A stretch of 64,000 nucleotides of DNA from Yoonia sp. SS1-5 (GTDB lineage: Bacteria; Pseudomonadota; Alphaproteobacteria; Rhodobacterales; Rhodobacteraceae): NCBI RefSeq assembly GCF_038443705.2, contig NZ_CP151767.2, positions 744,001 to 808,000 on the forward strand. Reading direction: 5' to 3'. The first letter of the stretch is position 1. The number at the start of each line of letters is the position of its first letter. The notes under the pieces are model-generated. The model was not told the origin of the DNA. It made no database searches and saw only the letters and a program-made list of their open reading frames with translations. The position numbers and the translations under genes are program-made. Of this stretch, positions 1-9,651 are shown one piece after another.

Positions 1-1
1 C

Positions 2-100
2 TTTGAGGCCGCTGTCGTCGAGGCAGGAACAACCGGCGCTGTTATCGAGGATCTGTTCCCGGACAAGCCGAACCACCTGCATATCTCGATCCGGCAATAG
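2..100 (+). CDS. 3' end of an unidentified gene
   Basis: An open frame enters from the left edge and gives 32 residues ending LHISIRQ before TAG. Only the C-terminus is visible, so no family can be named. It converges on scpB, whose stop lies 76 bases away. The frame is judged real only because it is open to the edge and fits the gap; this is weak evidence. Confidence 0.4.
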   Translation, partial: FEAAVVEAGTTGAVIEDLFPDKPNHLHISIRQ

Positions 101-176
101 ACGCCCTGCCTGCTATTCCAGACAAACGCCCAAGTTCCGGCGGGCGTTACCAACAAACGGTCGCCGCGGGGCATAC

Positions 177-833
177 TCAATCTTCGAACAGTTCCGTCTG
201 ATCGTCATCCTCGTCGTCGCTGTCGTCCTTCTCGCCCAATGCGGCGGCCCCGGGCGGCGGACGGTTTTCAAGCAGACCTGCAGAGCGCAATTCCTTGAGC
301 CCCGGCAGATCGCGGGCATTCTCCAGCCCGAAATGATCTAGAAACCCTTGCGTGACGACAAATGTCACCGGCCGGCCGGGTGTCATCTTGCGCCGGCCAA
401 AACGGATCCACTCCATCTCGATCAACTGATCAACGGTCCCGCGACTGACACTGACACCGCGGATTTCCTCAATCTCGGCACGGGTGACGGGTTGATGATA
501 GGCCACAATCGCCAGGGTCTCGATCGCCGCACGCGACAGTTTGCGGGTCTCAACCGTTTCTTTCTGCATCAGAAAGCCAAGATCAGGGGCCGTCCGGATC
601 GCCCAGGCATCGCCCACCTTGACGATATTCACGCCGCGCCCCTCGTAGCGTTTGCGCAGATGTGCAATCGCCTCGGCCGGGTCGCAGCCATGCGGCATGC
701 GCCCGATCAGTTCGTTCACGCTGACCGGGTCGGCCGTCGCAAAGAGGATGGCCTCGACCATGCGTTCCTGTTCGCCCATGGGCGGCGCCTCGAACAGGCT
801 GTCATTCTGGGGCGTGGTCGTGTCACTGCTCAT
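177..833 (-). CDS. scpB: Segregation and condensation protein B
   Basis: ScpB is the winged-helix kleisin-associated subunit of the SMC-ScpAB condensin that compacts and segregates the chromosome. The 218-residue product has the family core: MVEAILFATADPVS near the N-terminus, a first winged helix, then the conserved stretch ETLAIVAYHQPVTRAEIEEI and a second winged helix with GRPVTFV. The tail is acidic (DDSDDEDDD), which is common in this family. The frame stays open upstream to 1019, but the ATG at 833 (MSSDTT) gives the usual length and overlaps scpA by 11 bases, as expected for translational coupling. It is the last gene of the nagZ-scpA-scpB run. In many relatives tat genes follow; here they do not. 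Confidence 0.93.
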   Translation of the reverse strand: MSSDTTTPQNDSLFEAPPMGEQERMVEAILFATADPVSVNELIGRMPHGCDPAEAIAHLRKRYEGRGVNIVKVGDAWAIRTAPDLGFLMQKETVETRKLSRAAIETLAIVAYHQPVTRAEIEEIRGVSVSRGTVDQLIEMEWIRFGRRKMTPGRPVTFVVTQGFLDHFGLENARDLPGLKELRSAGLLENRPPPGAAALGEKDDSDDEDDDQTELFED

Positions 834-1620
834 CACGAGGGGCCTTTTTGCGAATTTGGATCGGGGCAAATGTGTCACCCTGCTTGATCTCGATCTTGCC
901 TTCCTTGGCAAGTTCCAATGAGGCGGCAAAGGTGGCCGCCGTTGTCGAGCGTCGGCGTTGCGGGTCCGCATCCCAGCCATCGGGCAGATAGCTGGAAATA
1001 TCCGTCCAGTCGCCCGCAAAGCCGATCAGATGGCGCATGCGTTCCAACGCCTGTTCCATGGTCATCACATGCTGACGATCCATCACAAAGGGGCGGAAAT
1101 CATCCCGGGTGCGGATGCGCGCATAGCCTTGCATCAAATCCAGCAGGGTCGCGGTATATGTCACGCGCCGGACACGCTGCACATCCTCGGTAATGCCGCG
1201 TGCAAAGAAATCCCGGCCCAGTTGATCCCGCGCCATCAGCTTGGCCGCGGCATTGCGCATTGCCTCGAGCCGTTCCAGCTGAAACGCCAGATGTGCTGCA
1301 AGTTCTTCGCCCGACGGCCCCTCTTCGCTGGGATCAGGTGGCAACAGCAGTCTTGATTTCAGGAATGCAAGCCAGGCCGCCATGACAAGGTAATCGGCCG
1401 CCAGTTCCAGCCGCAATTGTTTGGCCTTTTCGACGAAGGCCAGATATTGCTCGGCCAGCGCGAGGATGGAAATCTGGCGCAGATCAACCTTTTGGGTCCG
1501 CGACAACGTCAGCAGCAGATCAAGCGGCCCTTCAAACGCGCCGACATCCACAATCAATGCCTCGGCGGCGACACGCTCGCTGACACTGATCGTGTCTTCC
1601 TGAAACTCTTCGCCCTGCAT
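823..1620 (-). CDS. scpA: Segregation and condensation protein A
   Basis: ScpA is the kleisin that bridges SMC heads in bacterial condensin. The 265-residue product carries the hallmark N-terminal segment FEGPLDLLLTLSRTQKVDL, followed by the LAEQYLAF helix and LVMAAWLAFLKSRLLLPP, all typical of ScpA. The C-terminal part (TAATFAASLELAKEGKIEI) matches the winged-helix end that contacts the SMC head. It starts with ATG six bases after the nagZ stop and ends inside scpB, so the three genes look like one transcript. Regulation is not visible. Confidence 0.95.
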   Translation of the reverse strand: MQGEEFQEDTISVSERVAAEALIVDVGAFEGPLDLLLTLSRTQKVDLRQISILALAEQYLAFVEKAKQLRLELAADYLVMAAWLAFLKSRLLLPPDPSEEGPSGEELAAHLAFQLERLEAMRNAAAKLMARDQLGRDFFARGITEDVQRVRRVTYTATLLDLMQGYARIRTRDDFRPFVMDRQHVMTMEQALERMRHLIGFAGDWTDISSYLPDGWDADPQRRRSTTAATFAASLELAKEGKIEIKQGDTFAPIQIRKKAPRDEQ

Positions 1621-1626
1621 CGGTCC

Positions 1627-2616
1627 TCACGCTAAAAGCGCTTCAAACTCCGCTTCCAGCGCTGTGATGTCAATGTGTTGCGGGGGCATTCGCTGTGCAA
1701 GCGCACGATTTGCGCGGGTCATGGCCAATTCGGTCATGTTGCCCGCAGCCTGGGCCACCTCCTGCATCTCGGTGGCGTCGCCGTTGCAGTGCAAAATGAT
1801 GTCACATCCGGCGTTGATGGCGGCTGTGGCCCGTGTGGCCAGGCTGCCTGACAAGGCTTCCATCGACAGATCATCCGTCATGATCAGCCCGTCAAACCCG
1901 ATCTCGTTCCGGATCACCTGCATCATCGCGGGCGAGGTTGTAGCCGGCGCATCCGGATCAATATCCGAGAAGACGATATGAGCCGTCATGCCCATTGCGA
2001 TATCGCCAAGGGCCTTGAACGGTGCAAAGTCGCGCGCGATCAGATCAGCCTTGGGCAGATGAACTGCAGGCAAGGCCTTGTGCCCGTCAACGGCAGCCCG
2101 TCCATAGCCCGGGATATGTTTGAGAACCGGAAGCACGCCACCATCGAGATGCGCGTCGGCACAGATGCGTGCGGCTTTCACGACCGTGTCGACCGTGTCG
2201 CCATAAAGCCTGTTTTTCAGTACCGGATGGGTCTGGTCCTCGACCAGATCGGCCAGCGGGGCGCAGTTGACGTCAATGCCCACATCATGCAGCTCGGCCG
2301 CGATCAGACGGTTTCTGATCCATTGGGCGCGCATCGGATCACGTGCGCGGTGCATCTGGTCAAGTGCCGGCAAGTATTCCCGCCAATGGGGGCTGCGCAT
2401 GCGCTGCACACGCCCGCCTTCCTGATCAATCAGGATCGGGGCCTCGCGCCCAACCGCATCACGTAACGCACCGGTGAGCGCGCGCAACTGATCAGGGGTA
2501 TCGACATTGCGCGCAAACAGGATGAAACCCAACGGCTGGGTTTCGCGAAAAAACCCTTTTTCCCAATCGGTTATGATCGGTCCTTCAGGTCCGAAAATCG
2601 TGGCGTTCTGCGACAC
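1627..2616 (-). CDS. nagZ: Beta-N-acetylhexosaminidase NagZ
   Basis: NagZ is a cytoplasmic glycoside hydrolase family 3 enzyme that removes N-acetylglucosamine from anhydro-muropeptides in cell wall recycling. The 329-residue length is normal. Visible motifs: IDQEGGRVQRM near residue 65, KHIPGYGRAAVDGH (the family's KHFPGHG..DSH loop holding the acid/base His, here DGH), and MTDDLSMEAL with the nucleophile Asp. The start is GTG, directly abutting the TAG stop of the SPOR gene, so it is translationally coupled. It sits in the argS - SPOR - nagZ - scpA string seen in Rhodobacteraceae. Confidence 0.95.
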   Translation of the reverse strand: MSQNATIFGPEGPIITDWEKGFFRETQPLGFILFARNVDTPDQLRALTGALRDAVGREAPILIDQEGGRVQRMRSPHWREYLPALDQMHRARDPMRAQWIRNRLIAAELHDVGIDVNCAPLADLVEDQTHPVLKNRLYGDTVDTVVKAARICADAHLDGGVLPVLKHIPGYGRAAVDGHKALPAVHLPKADLIARDFAPFKALGDIAMGMTAHIVFSDIDPDAPATTSPAMMQVIRNEIGFDGLIMTDDLSMEALSGSLATRATAAINAGCDIILHCNGDATEMQEVAQAAGNMTELAMTRANRALAQRMPPQHIDITALEAEFEALLA

Positions 2617-3549
2617 CTAGTTGACCACAACGGCGATGCAACCTGCCCCTTCGGCCTCGAGTGCGGCGCAAAAGCGTTTGGCTTCGGCCCGGTCTGCAAA
2701 TCCGCTGGCGCGCAACCTGTACCAGGTGCCATTGCTTTGGGTGCTGACCTGGATAACGCGGGCATGATCCCCCATCAGCTGGCCAAAGCGGGATTGCAGC
2801 CGGGTCCATTCGTCATTCGCCAGTTCCGGTGTCCGAAATGCACCCAACTGGACAAGACTGGTGCCGGGTGCGAACGCTTCGGTGCTGATGGCCATTTCCT
2901 GTGCTGCAGGTGCAGGCGTTGGGGCGGCTTCAGCGACCGCTGCTGCAACGGGCGTCGGGCGGAGACTGGCCGGACGCGGCGCGGGACGCAAAGATACTGC
3001 AACACCGGGAACAGAGGCCGGGATCAGATCAGCGACAGGCGCGGCAGGCGTCAGGACCGGTTCCACCCCGTCGGCAATCTGATCGGCAAGCGCCAGAACC
3101 TGATCCGTGGTCAAGGGGGCTGTATCTGCGGCAATATCGGTATCTGTGGCCATCGCAGGCGCAATCGTTGCGGTTTCGGTCGGAACAACCTCGTCGGCTT
3201 CGGCGGTTGGTTGCGCCTCAAGGTCTTCAACGGTCAGGCCTGGGGTTGCGGGCGCCAGAACAAGCCTGTCTTCCGGGCCGCCGGCTTCGCCGACAGCGGC
3301 GACCTCATTGACGGCCAGACCGGTATGCGCGGCCACCGATCCACCCGGATTGTCAGGAAGAACACGCATGTCGCCTTCCATGGCGCGCACAACGGGAATA
3401 CCGCTGACATCGCGCATGATCAGCTTGTAACCCCAAAAGCCAACGCCCGCGATCAGGGCCAGCGACAAGGCGGCCCCTGCATAATTCAAATAAATACCGC
3501 TGCGCGATTCATCCGAGGATGGGGCGAACCCCTCTTCATAAACTGCCAT
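2617..3549 (-). CDS. SPOR-domain membrane protein
   Basis: A 310-residue bitopic protein. Residues 1-20 are cytoplasmic, about 21-44 form one membrane segment (YAGAALSLALIAGVGFWGYK), then comes a long Pro/Ala/Thr-rich periplasmic linker. The last 80 residues are a SPOR domain (SLVQLGAFRTPELANDEW ... RLRASGF). SPOR domains bind denuded glycan strands at the division septum, so a role in cell division or wall remodelling is likely. That fits the nagZ neighbour in the same run. The ATG at 3549 is followed at once by the cytoplasmic segment. The linker is low complexity and will vary between species. Confidence 0.88.
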   Translation of the reverse strand: MAVYEEGFAPSSDESRSGIYLNYAGAALSLALIAGVGFWGYKLIMRDVSGIPVVRAMEGDMRVLPDNPGGSVAAHTGLAVNEVAAVGEAGGPEDRLVLAPATPGLTVEDLEAQPTAEADEVVPTETATIAPAMATDTDIAADTAPLTTDQVLALADQIADGVEPVLTPAAPVADLIPASVPGVAVSLRPAPRPASLRPTPVAAAVAEAAPTPAPAAQEMAISTEAFAPGTSLVQLGAFRTPELANDEWTRLQSRFGQLMGDHARVIQVSTQSNGTWYRLRASGFADRAEAKRFCAALEAEGAGCIAVVVN

Positions 3550-3622
3550 TTTCGCCTCACTGCCCGTGCCGTTTGCGGCTTATGGGTCACTTGGAACTGC
3601 TCTATCCCCGGCGATATGTGCG

Positions 3623-5362
3623 TTATCGCATCTCTTCCGCCGGAGTGACGCCGAGAATACCCAAACCTTGCGAAATAACAATCGCCACGGCCCGAATCAG
3701 GGCAATTTTTGCCTGTGTTGTTTCTACGTCACCCTCTTGGACAAAGCGCAGGCCGGGGTCATCATTGCCCCGATTGTACAAGGCGTGGAAATCCGACGCG
3801 AGGTCGTAGAGGTAGAACGCGACCCTGTGAGGCTCGTGCCCCCTGGCTGCGATTTCAACCAGACGGGGCCATTCGGACAGCGTCTTGATGACCGTCAGTT
3901 CTGCAGTATCGGACAGACCGGACAGGTCTGCGCCGGCAAGCGTTGCGTCATCCACCGTGGCAAAAGCGCTGGCCTTGGCCACGGCTGAATTTACCCGTGC
4001 ATAGGCATAGTTGACGTAAAAGACTGGATTGTCCTTGGACTGTTCCAGTACCTTGTCGAAATCGAAATCCAGCGGCGCGTCGTTCTTGCGCGTCAGCATG
4101 TGGAAACGGGTCACGTTGGCACCCACCTGATCCACCACATCGCGCAGGGTCACGAAGGTCCCTGCCCGCTTGGACATCTTGAACGGTTCCCCGTTTTTAT
4201 AGAGCTTGACCAGCTGCGTCAGCTTTACATCCAGCGGCACCATGCCATCTGACAAGGCAGACACCGCGGCCTTCATCCGTTTGACATAGCCGCCATGGTC
4301 CGCCCCGAAGACGTCAATCAGTTGATCAAAGCCGCGTTGGACCTTGTCATAGTGATAGGCGATGTCGGGGGCGAAATAGGTCCATGACCCATCCGATTTC
4401 TGCACCGGCCGGTCCACATCATCGCCATGCTCGGTGGATTTGAACAGGGTCTGTTCGCGCGGCTCCCAATCCTCGGGCATTTTGCCTTTTGGGGGTTCAA
4501 GCACGCCGCGATAGATCAGGCCTTTTTCGTCCAGTTCTGCTATCGCCTTTTCGATCAGACCAGTGCCGTATAGCGATTTCTCGGAAAAGAAATTGTCCAT
4601 TGTGACGCCAAGCTGGGCCAGATCCGCACGGATCAGGTCCATCATCGCTTCGGTCGCGAATTCCCGGATCTCCTGCAGCCAGAACTGTTCGCCCTTGTCG
4701 ACAAAGGCATCACCAACCCTGGCCTTGAGCGCTTCGCCCAAGGGTTTCAGATAGTCGCCGGGATAGGTTCCATCCGGAAATGCGACCTCCTGCCCGTGTG
4801 CTTCCAGATACCGAAGATAGACTGACCGGGCGAGCACATCGACCTGCGCGCCACCATCATTGATGTAATATTCCTTGGTGACGTCATAGCCCGCATAGTC
4901 AAGCAGCCGCGCCAACGCATCGCCGAAAACCGCCCCGCGTGTATGGCCCACATGCAGGGGACCCGTCGGGTTGGCCGAGACATATTCGACCAGCACTTTC
5001 CGGTTTTGCCCAAGGCCGGACCGGCCGTAAGCCGCATCCGTCAACGCAGCCTTTACAACCTCTTGCCAGACGGATGGCACCAGCCGCATGTTCAGGAACC
5101 CTGGGCCCGCAACCTCTGCCGTGGCGACTTGCGGATCAGCCAGCAGCTTGGCGGCCAGTGCCTCGGCAATTGCGCGGGGGTTCATCTTTGCGGGTTTGGC
5201 CAGCACCATCGCCGCATTGGTGGCCATGTCGCCATGTGCGGGATCGCGCGGGGGTTCAACCGTGACGTTGGCTGTGGACAGACCACCGGGCAAGGTGCCG
5301 TCGGCAACCAGTTGGTCAAGACACGCGATCACCCGCGTGCGGATATCAGCGAATAGGTTCAT
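3623..5362 (-). CDS. argS: Arginyl-tRNA synthetase
   Basis: Class I synthetase charging tRNA-Arg. The 579-residue length is normal. Visible: an N-terminal Add1-like domain (about 1-110), the catalytic segment [19 protein letters not shown] with the HVGH version of the HIGH signature, a KMSKR loop ([11 protein letters not shown], about residue 390), and the all-alpha anticodon-binding domain ending [11 protein letters not shown]. It starts with ATG at 5362. The SPOR gene lies 73 bases downstream and the antiporter stop 83 bases upstream, so it could be its own unit or part of the run. Confidence 0.97.
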   Translation of the reverse strand: MNLFADIRTRVIACLDQLVADGTLPGGLSTANVTVEPPRDPAHGDMATNAAMVLAKPAKMNPRAIAEALAAKLLADPQVATAEVAGPGFLNMRLVPSVWQEVVKAALTDAAYGRSGLGQNRKVLVEYVSANPTGPLHVGHTRGAVFGDALARLLDYAGYDVTKEYYINDGGAQVDVLARSVYLRYLEAHGQEVAFPDGTYPGDYLKPLGEALKARVGDAFVDKGEQFWLQEIREFATEAMMDLIRADLAQLGVTMDNFFSEKSLYGTGLIEKAIAELDEKGLIYRGVLEPPKGKMPEDWEPREQTLFKSTEHGDDVDRPVQKSDGSWTYFAPDIAYHYDKVQRGFDQLIDVFGADHGGYVKRMKAAVSALSDGMVPLDVKLTQLVKLYKNGEPFKMSKRAGTFVTLRDVVDQVGANVTRFHMLTRKNDAPLDFDFDKVLEQSKDNPVFYVNYAYARVNSAVAKASAFATVDDATLAGADLSGLSDTAELTVIKTLSEWPRLVEIAARGHEPHRVAFYLYDLASDFHALYNRGNDDPGLRFVQEGDVETTQAKIALIRAVAIVISQGLGILGVTPAEEMR

Positions 5363-5445
5363 AACAGGTCCTCCGCCCGAATTTGGGCGTCTTGTAAGCT
5401 TGATCGGGGTTTAACAGTCTACTTGCCCGCGTCAATGCGGCAGGT

Positions 5446-7281
5446 TTAGCTGTCAGATGGCGGCTGTTCGCCATCATCGGTCGATGGTGGGCGCAACGAC
5501 ACAACCCGCACATCCGGCCCGCCATTCACATCCTCGTCCTTTCGGATCAGCCGGATTGTTCCGTTGGGGGCAATCCGCGCCATCAGATGCGCATCGGGTC
5601 GCGTGGCGCGCCAGGCATCAAAGCCAAACTCTTCGGTCAGGCGCGTCACCCGGAATGTCCAGCCATCGCGGATCAGACGTTCCAGCCCGGCATGGGTCTC
5701 ATCCGGGCCAAACTTGGCCCCGCCCAATGTCCGTGGCAGTTGATGGCGGCTGTTATCGCTCTTTTCGCGCATGACCTGAAACACATTGTCCCGTCCGAAT
5801 TCCGGCGCCAGATCTGTCGCGACAAGCGTGTTATAGGCGTCATTGTCTGTGGCCGCGACCAACGTGGCGTAGCTGACAAGTTCCAGCCGCTCCTCGGCCG
5901 CCTCTGACAGGATATCGCCTGAGAATGTCGCGATGCCGGCAGTGCGGGCCGCCCGCAAATGCCCGTAATTGGGATCGGTCATCAGGACAGGGATATCCGC
6001 CTTTTGCAATGCCTCCGCAAAGGCGGTTGTCCATTTCGACCCGCCGATAATCAGCACCCCCGGCGTATCCGCACCCGTCAGGCCAAGCCAGCGCGCAAAG
6101 GGTGCAAGCGTGAACCCGTGCAAGACCACCGTGACTGCGACCAGCACAAAGGCCAAGGGGGCGATCAATGCCGCGTCTTCAAATCCAAGGCTCAGCAGCC
6201 GTTCCCCGAAAAGCCCCGCCACCGCAACCAGCACCACGCCGCGCGGTCCGGTCAGTGCTATCAGGATCTGTTCCTTGAACGGTATCCCGGACCCGATCAT
6301 CGACACCAGAACTGTCAGCGGACGGGCCACAAGAATAACGGCCAGAACAAAGGCCACAGCCCGCCAATCAAGGCTTTTGACTGCGTCGAGGTTGAGGCCG
6401 GCGGCCAGCAGGATAAACACGCCAGAGACCAGCAGAACGGTCGCGTGTTCCTTGAACCGGTGCAGTTCGGTGTAGCTGGGCAGGTTTGCGTTTGCGATGA
6501 CAATCCCCATGATCGTAACCGCCAGCAACCCGCTTTCATGCAGGATCGAATCCGATACGCCGAAGACCGCCAGCAACAAGGCAAAGAGCACCGGAACCTT
6601 CATATATTCCGGCACCCATCCGCGTTTGAACGCGCGTGCAAGCCCGTAGCCCGCTGCCCCGCCCAGCACGGTCGCAATCGAGATACCGATAGCCAGATCC
6701 ACCATGGCCGCACTGACCGTCGTGGCCGTGTTCAGGACCAGAACAACCTCGAACGCCAGCACCGCTGCCAGCGCCCCGATCGGGTCGTTGACGATCGCCT
6801 CCCATTGCAGCAAGGCCGCGGGCCGCTTGGCCAGTCGCGCGGTGCGCAGCAAGGGGGCAATCACGGTCGGCCCGGTCACAATCATGATACCACCAAAGAC
6901 CGTCGCACTCTCCCAGCTCAGGCCGGCCCCGTAGCGCAGCGCAAGCGTCGATGTCAGCCAGCCAAGGGGGGCGCCGACAAAGACCAGCCGCTTTACCCCG
7001 ACCGCCGCATCATTCAGCTTGTGAAAATTCAGCGTTAACCCGCCTTCAAACAGGATGATCGCGACGGCGATGGCGATCATCGGCCCCATCAGCGGCCCGA
7101 TATCGCGGGCGGGATCAAAAACACCGGCAACAGGTCCGATCAGGATACCTGCCAGCAACATCAGAACGATGGCGGGCATCCGCAAACGCCAGGCCAGCCA
7201 TTGCGATCCGACCCCCAATGCCCCAACCAGTGCAAAGGCCACCACGGGCGCCATTGCGCCTGCTTCGCTTTCAATTGCCAT
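5446..7281 (-). CDS. Cation:proton antiporter with TrkA-N domain
   Basis: A 611-residue CPA-family antiporter, predicted to exchange Na+ or K+ for protons at the inner membrane. The first ~400 residues form about 12 hydrophobic helices with FEGGLTL, TGPTVIAPLLR and the ion-binding VNDPIGA motif. The C-terminal half holds a Rossmann-like RCK/TrkA-N region (LIIGGSKWTTAFAEALQKAD), which gates such transporters in response to nucleotides. A TTG at 7284 precedes this ATG by one codon; the ATG is preferred. The gene overlaps the dgt stop by 11 bases. The transported ion cannot be told from sequence. Confidence 0.9.
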   Translation of the reverse strand: MAIESEAGAMAPVVAFALVGALGVGSQWLAWRLRMPAIVLMLLAGILIGPVAGVFDPARDIGPLMGPMIAIAVAIILFEGGLTLNFHKLNDAAVGVKRLVFVGAPLGWLTSTLALRYGAGLSWESATVFGGIMIVTGPTVIAPLLRTARLAKRPAALLQWEAIVNDPIGALAAVLAFEVVLVLNTATTVSAAMVDLAIGISIATVLGGAAGYGLARAFKRGWVPEYMKVPVLFALLLAVFGVSDSILHESGLLAVTIMGIVIANANLPSYTELHRFKEHATVLLVSGVFILLAAGLNLDAVKSLDWRAVAFVLAVILVARPLTVLVSMIGSGIPFKEQILIALTGPRGVVLVAVAGLFGERLLSLGFEDAALIAPLAFVLVAVTVVLHGFTLAPFARWLGLTGADTPGVLIIGGSKWTTAFAEALQKADIPVLMTDPNYGHLRAARTAGIATFSGDILSEAAEERLELVSYATLVAATDNDAYNTLVATDLAPEFGRDNVFQVMREKSDNSRHQLPRTLGGAKFGPDETHAGLERLIRDGWTFRVTRLTEEFGFDAWRATRPDAHLMARIAPNGTIRLIRKDEDVNGGPDVRVVSLRPPSTDDGEQPPSDS

Positions 7282-8443
7282 CAATCACCCCCGGTGGAAT
7301 ATCTTCGCCCCCAATCAAGCGCTTATGCTCTTGAATAGCAAATCGGTCTGTCATCCCGGCGATGTAATCCGCCACAATGCGGGCCAGGGTCGTCTTGTCC
7401 GGCGCATCCGCCACATCCTTGCGCCATTGCTTTGGCAATTCATCGGTGTTTTCCATGAAAAACGGGAAGAGGTCGTTGATCATGGCCGTTACCACCTCGC
7501 GCATTTCCACAACGGCAGGCGCGCGGTACATGCGCACAAACAGGAAGCGCCTGATCACTTTCAGATCTTCCCATAGTTCCGGGGAAAACTGCACCATCAT
7601 CCGACCGGCATCCCGAATATCCTGCACCGCGCCCGGCGCAAGGGCGTCAAGATTGCGGCGACTGACCGTGATGACATCCTCGACCAGAACACCAAAAAAG
7701 CGGCGCAAGGCCTCGTGACGGCGGCGGTAATAGTTGAGGCCGGGGTATTTTGCATCAACCCGGGCAAAGCAATCGGCTAGAATAGGCAGTTGCGCCAGAT
7801 CATCCGTGCTGAACAATTCTGCACGAAGTCCGTCATGTAAGTCATGGTTATTATAGGCGATATCATCGGCAAGCGCGGCTGCTTGCGCCTCGGCGCTTGC
7901 ATGGGTGTGCAGTTCCAGATCATGGCCCGCGTTATAGGCGGCCAGCGCGTAAGGAATATCGCCCGTCACTGGCCCGTTATGCTTTGCGATCCCTTCAAGA
8001 CTTTCCCAGGTCAGGTTCAGCCCGTCCCATTCGGCATAGTGGCGTTCCAGATTGGTCACGATATGCAAGGCCTGTGCATTGTGATCAAAACCGCCATAGG
8101 GCTGCATCAGGGCATCCAGCGCCTCTTCACCGGTATGGCCAAAGGGGGTGTGGCCCAGATCATGGGCGAGGGCCACGGCCTCGGTCAGTTCGACATTCAG
8201 GTCAAGAGCCGCCGCAACCGTCCGGGCCACCTGCGCCACTTCAATAGAATGGGTCAGACGGGTCCGGAAATAATCGCCCTCATGTTCGATAAAAACCTGG
8301 GTCTTGTGCTTGAGCCGGCGAAAGGCCGATGCGTGAATGATCCGGTCGCGATCCCGTTGAAAGGGCGAGCGAAACGCGCTTTCCTCTTCCGCGTATAACC
8401 GGCCACGGGGGTTGCCCGGGTCGGTTGCATATGGCGCTGCCAT
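7271..8443 (-). CDS. dgt: Deoxyguanosinetriphosphate triphosphohydrolase-like protein
   Basis: An HD-domain dNTP triphosphohydrolase, hydrolysing dGTP or other dNTPs to nucleoside and triphosphate, which affects nucleotide pools and replication fidelity. The 390-residue product shows RRLKHKTQVF, the metal-binding RLTHSIEVAQVAR and AHDLGHTPFGHTGE blocks, and a C-terminal helical region. The frame runs on upstream to 8749, but ATG at 8443 (MAAPYATDPG) matches the family start and leaves a 74-base divergent promoter gap with the Fe-S gene. It is the first gene of the leftward run into the antiporter. Substrate preference is not resolved by sequence. Confidence 0.93.
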   Translation of the reverse strand: MAAPYATDPGNPRGRLYAEEESAFRSPFQRDRDRIIHASAFRRLKHKTQVFIEHEGDYFRTRLTHSIEVAQVARTVAAALDLNVELTEAVALAHDLGHTPFGHTGEEALDALMQPYGGFDHNAQALHIVTNLERHYAEWDGLNLTWESLEGIAKHNGPVTGDIPYALAAYNAGHDLELHTHASAEAQAAALADDIAYNNHDLHDGLRAELFSTDDLAQLPILADCFARVDAKYPGLNYYRRRHEALRRFFGVLVEDVITVSRRNLDALAPGAVQDIRDAGRMMVQFSPELWEDLKVIRRFLFVRMYRAPAVVEMREVVTAMINDLFPFFMENTDELPKQWRKDVADAPDKTTLARIVADYIAGMTDRFAIQEHKRLIGGEDIPPGVIDGN

Positions 8444-8517
8444 CGTGTTTTGCCTGTCTTGTCGCTTTTGCCTGCGCCACCTATATTGCAAGCAGACACA
8501 AACTGATAGGTCGCAAA

Positions 8518-8844
8518 ATGCTGACGATCCCGCCAAAAGTAACTGCACGCGCCTTTGAACGGCTTGCCGAAATCGGGGCATCTGCCCAGGGCAAGGCCCT
8601 GCGCGTGGCCGTCGAAGGGGGCGGATGCTCGGGCTTTCAGTATGAAATCGACCTTGACGACCCCAAGGATGATGACCTGGTGCTGTCGGAACAGGGCGAA
8701 ACGGTTGTGATCGACAGCGTGTCCCTGCCCTTTCTGGCCGATGCGACAATCGACTTTAGCGAAGAATTGATCGGTGCCCGATTTGTGATCAATAACCCCA
8801 ATGCCACCTCGTCTTGCGGCTGCGGCACGTCGTTTTCGATGTAA
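8518..8844 (+). CDS. erpA: A-type iron-sulfur cluster carrier
   Basis: A HesB/IscA/ErpA-type protein of 108 residues that carries Fe-S clusters to apo-enzymes. The three conserved cysteines are present: GGGCSGFQY in the middle and SSCGCGTSFSM at the C-terminus. The frame extends upstream, but the ATG at 8518 (MLTIPPKV) gives the usual length. The stop TAA overlaps the next start (TAATG). The symbol erpA reflects the closest subgroup by feel; IscA or SufA cannot be excluded without comparison. No isc or suf genes lie in the window. Confidence 0.9.
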   Translation: MLTIPPKVTARAFERLAEIGASAQGKALRVAVEGGGCSGFQYEIDLDDPKDDDLVLSEQGETVVIDSVSLPFLADATIDFSEELIGARFVINNPNATSSCGCGTSFSM

Positions 8845-9341
8845 TGCAAGACAATGCGCGGCTGGCCAAGCTGATCCTGGATCAGGTTCTGGGAACATCG
8901 ACCGAGGGCGATCAGGAAATAGATGCGCTGCTGCGCGACGCCTTGCGCAGCTCGCGGTCGCGACTGGATTTGCGCGACCGGATTTTCGACGGTGTGCGCA
9001 AGACCAACGAAATCACCCCCGGTGACGTGGCCGAAGCGATGAGCGAGACGTTATCGGACCTGATCCGCGATCTTGACGATGATATCGGCACCGCTGAACA
9101 GAACATGCTGCCCAGCCGGTTTGTGATCTCGACAAGCATCGCGGCCATGATCGGCTCACTCACCGCGCTGGTCTATGGGGTGGCCGATATTCCAACCGCA
9201 ATGGGGGCATTTGCGGTGGGGGCCATTATCTTTTTTGCAACCCAGACCTACTATCGACGGATGGGGCGCCTTATATCTGCATTGCGCAAGCGACGCGCTG
9301 ATTACGACGGCTTTCGTGCCCTTTTGCGCCGCAGCTTATGA
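8844..9341 (+). CDS. Small membrane protein of unknown function
   Basis: A 165-residue protein coupled to the upstream Fe-S carrier by a TAATG stop-start overlap. The first ~100 residues are charged and helical, with no recognisable domain. Two membrane helices follow (about 102-120 FVISTSIAAMIGSLTALVYG, and 125-145 AMGAFAVGAIIFFAT), then a basic tail. I do not recognise the family. The coupling suggests co-expression with the carrier but does not show a functional link. Confidence 0.75.
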   Translation: MQDNARLAKLILDQVLGTSTEGDQEIDALLRDALRSSRSRLDLRDRIFDGVRKTNEITPGDVAEAMSETLSDLIRDLDDDIGTAEQNMLPSRFVISTSIAAMIGSLTALVYGVADIPTAMGAFAVGAIIFFATQTYYRRMGRLISALRKRRADYDGFRALLRRSL

Positions 9342-9378
9342 TATGATATAAGATGTCCAAACCACGAAGGAGAGACCC

Positions 9379-9594
9379 TTGGCTGACTTGATAGAACAGA
9401 TTTTCGCTGTCACCCGCGGTGAATGGGCATTGCTGCTGTTCTCGACCGTTTTGCTGGGCCAGTTCCTGATCTTCAGGTCCGGTGCGACCGCAGTCCTGAA
9501 CAAGCATACGGGCGCATATTTTCCCGGTCTTTCGGCAGCCTTAGCGGATATACCCGCACGGGCAGCGGCCCGTGCCAAGCAAGGCGACCGCTGA
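9379..9594 (+). CDS. Small membrane-anchored protein, TTG start
   Basis: A 71-residue frame starting at TTG (ADLIEQIF). An AAGGAG Shine-Dalgarno sequence at 9367-9372 lies six bases upstream, which decides the start since no ATG is available. One membrane helix is predicted at about residues 16-34 (WALLLFSTVLLGQFLIF). The gene sits 37 bases after the previous membrane protein and before xthA. Family unknown. Confidence 0.6.
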   Translation: MADLIEQIFAVTRGEWALLLFSTVLLGQFLIFRSGATAVLNKHTGAYFPGLSAALADIPARAAARAKQGDR

Positions 9595-9651
9595 ACGCTT
9601 GTGCATCGCCGCTGACTGCGGCACAACCTTCCGCAACGCGGGAGGTGCCCC

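Noticed and set aside
2737..3648. 303-residue plus-strand frame opposite the SPOR gene
   Set aside because: Shadow of the low-complexity linker; no domain and no ribosome site.
5959..7038. 359-residue plus-strand frame opposite the antiporter
   Set aside because: Antisense of conserved membrane helices; product is polar and Gln/Arg-rich, typical of a shadow frame.
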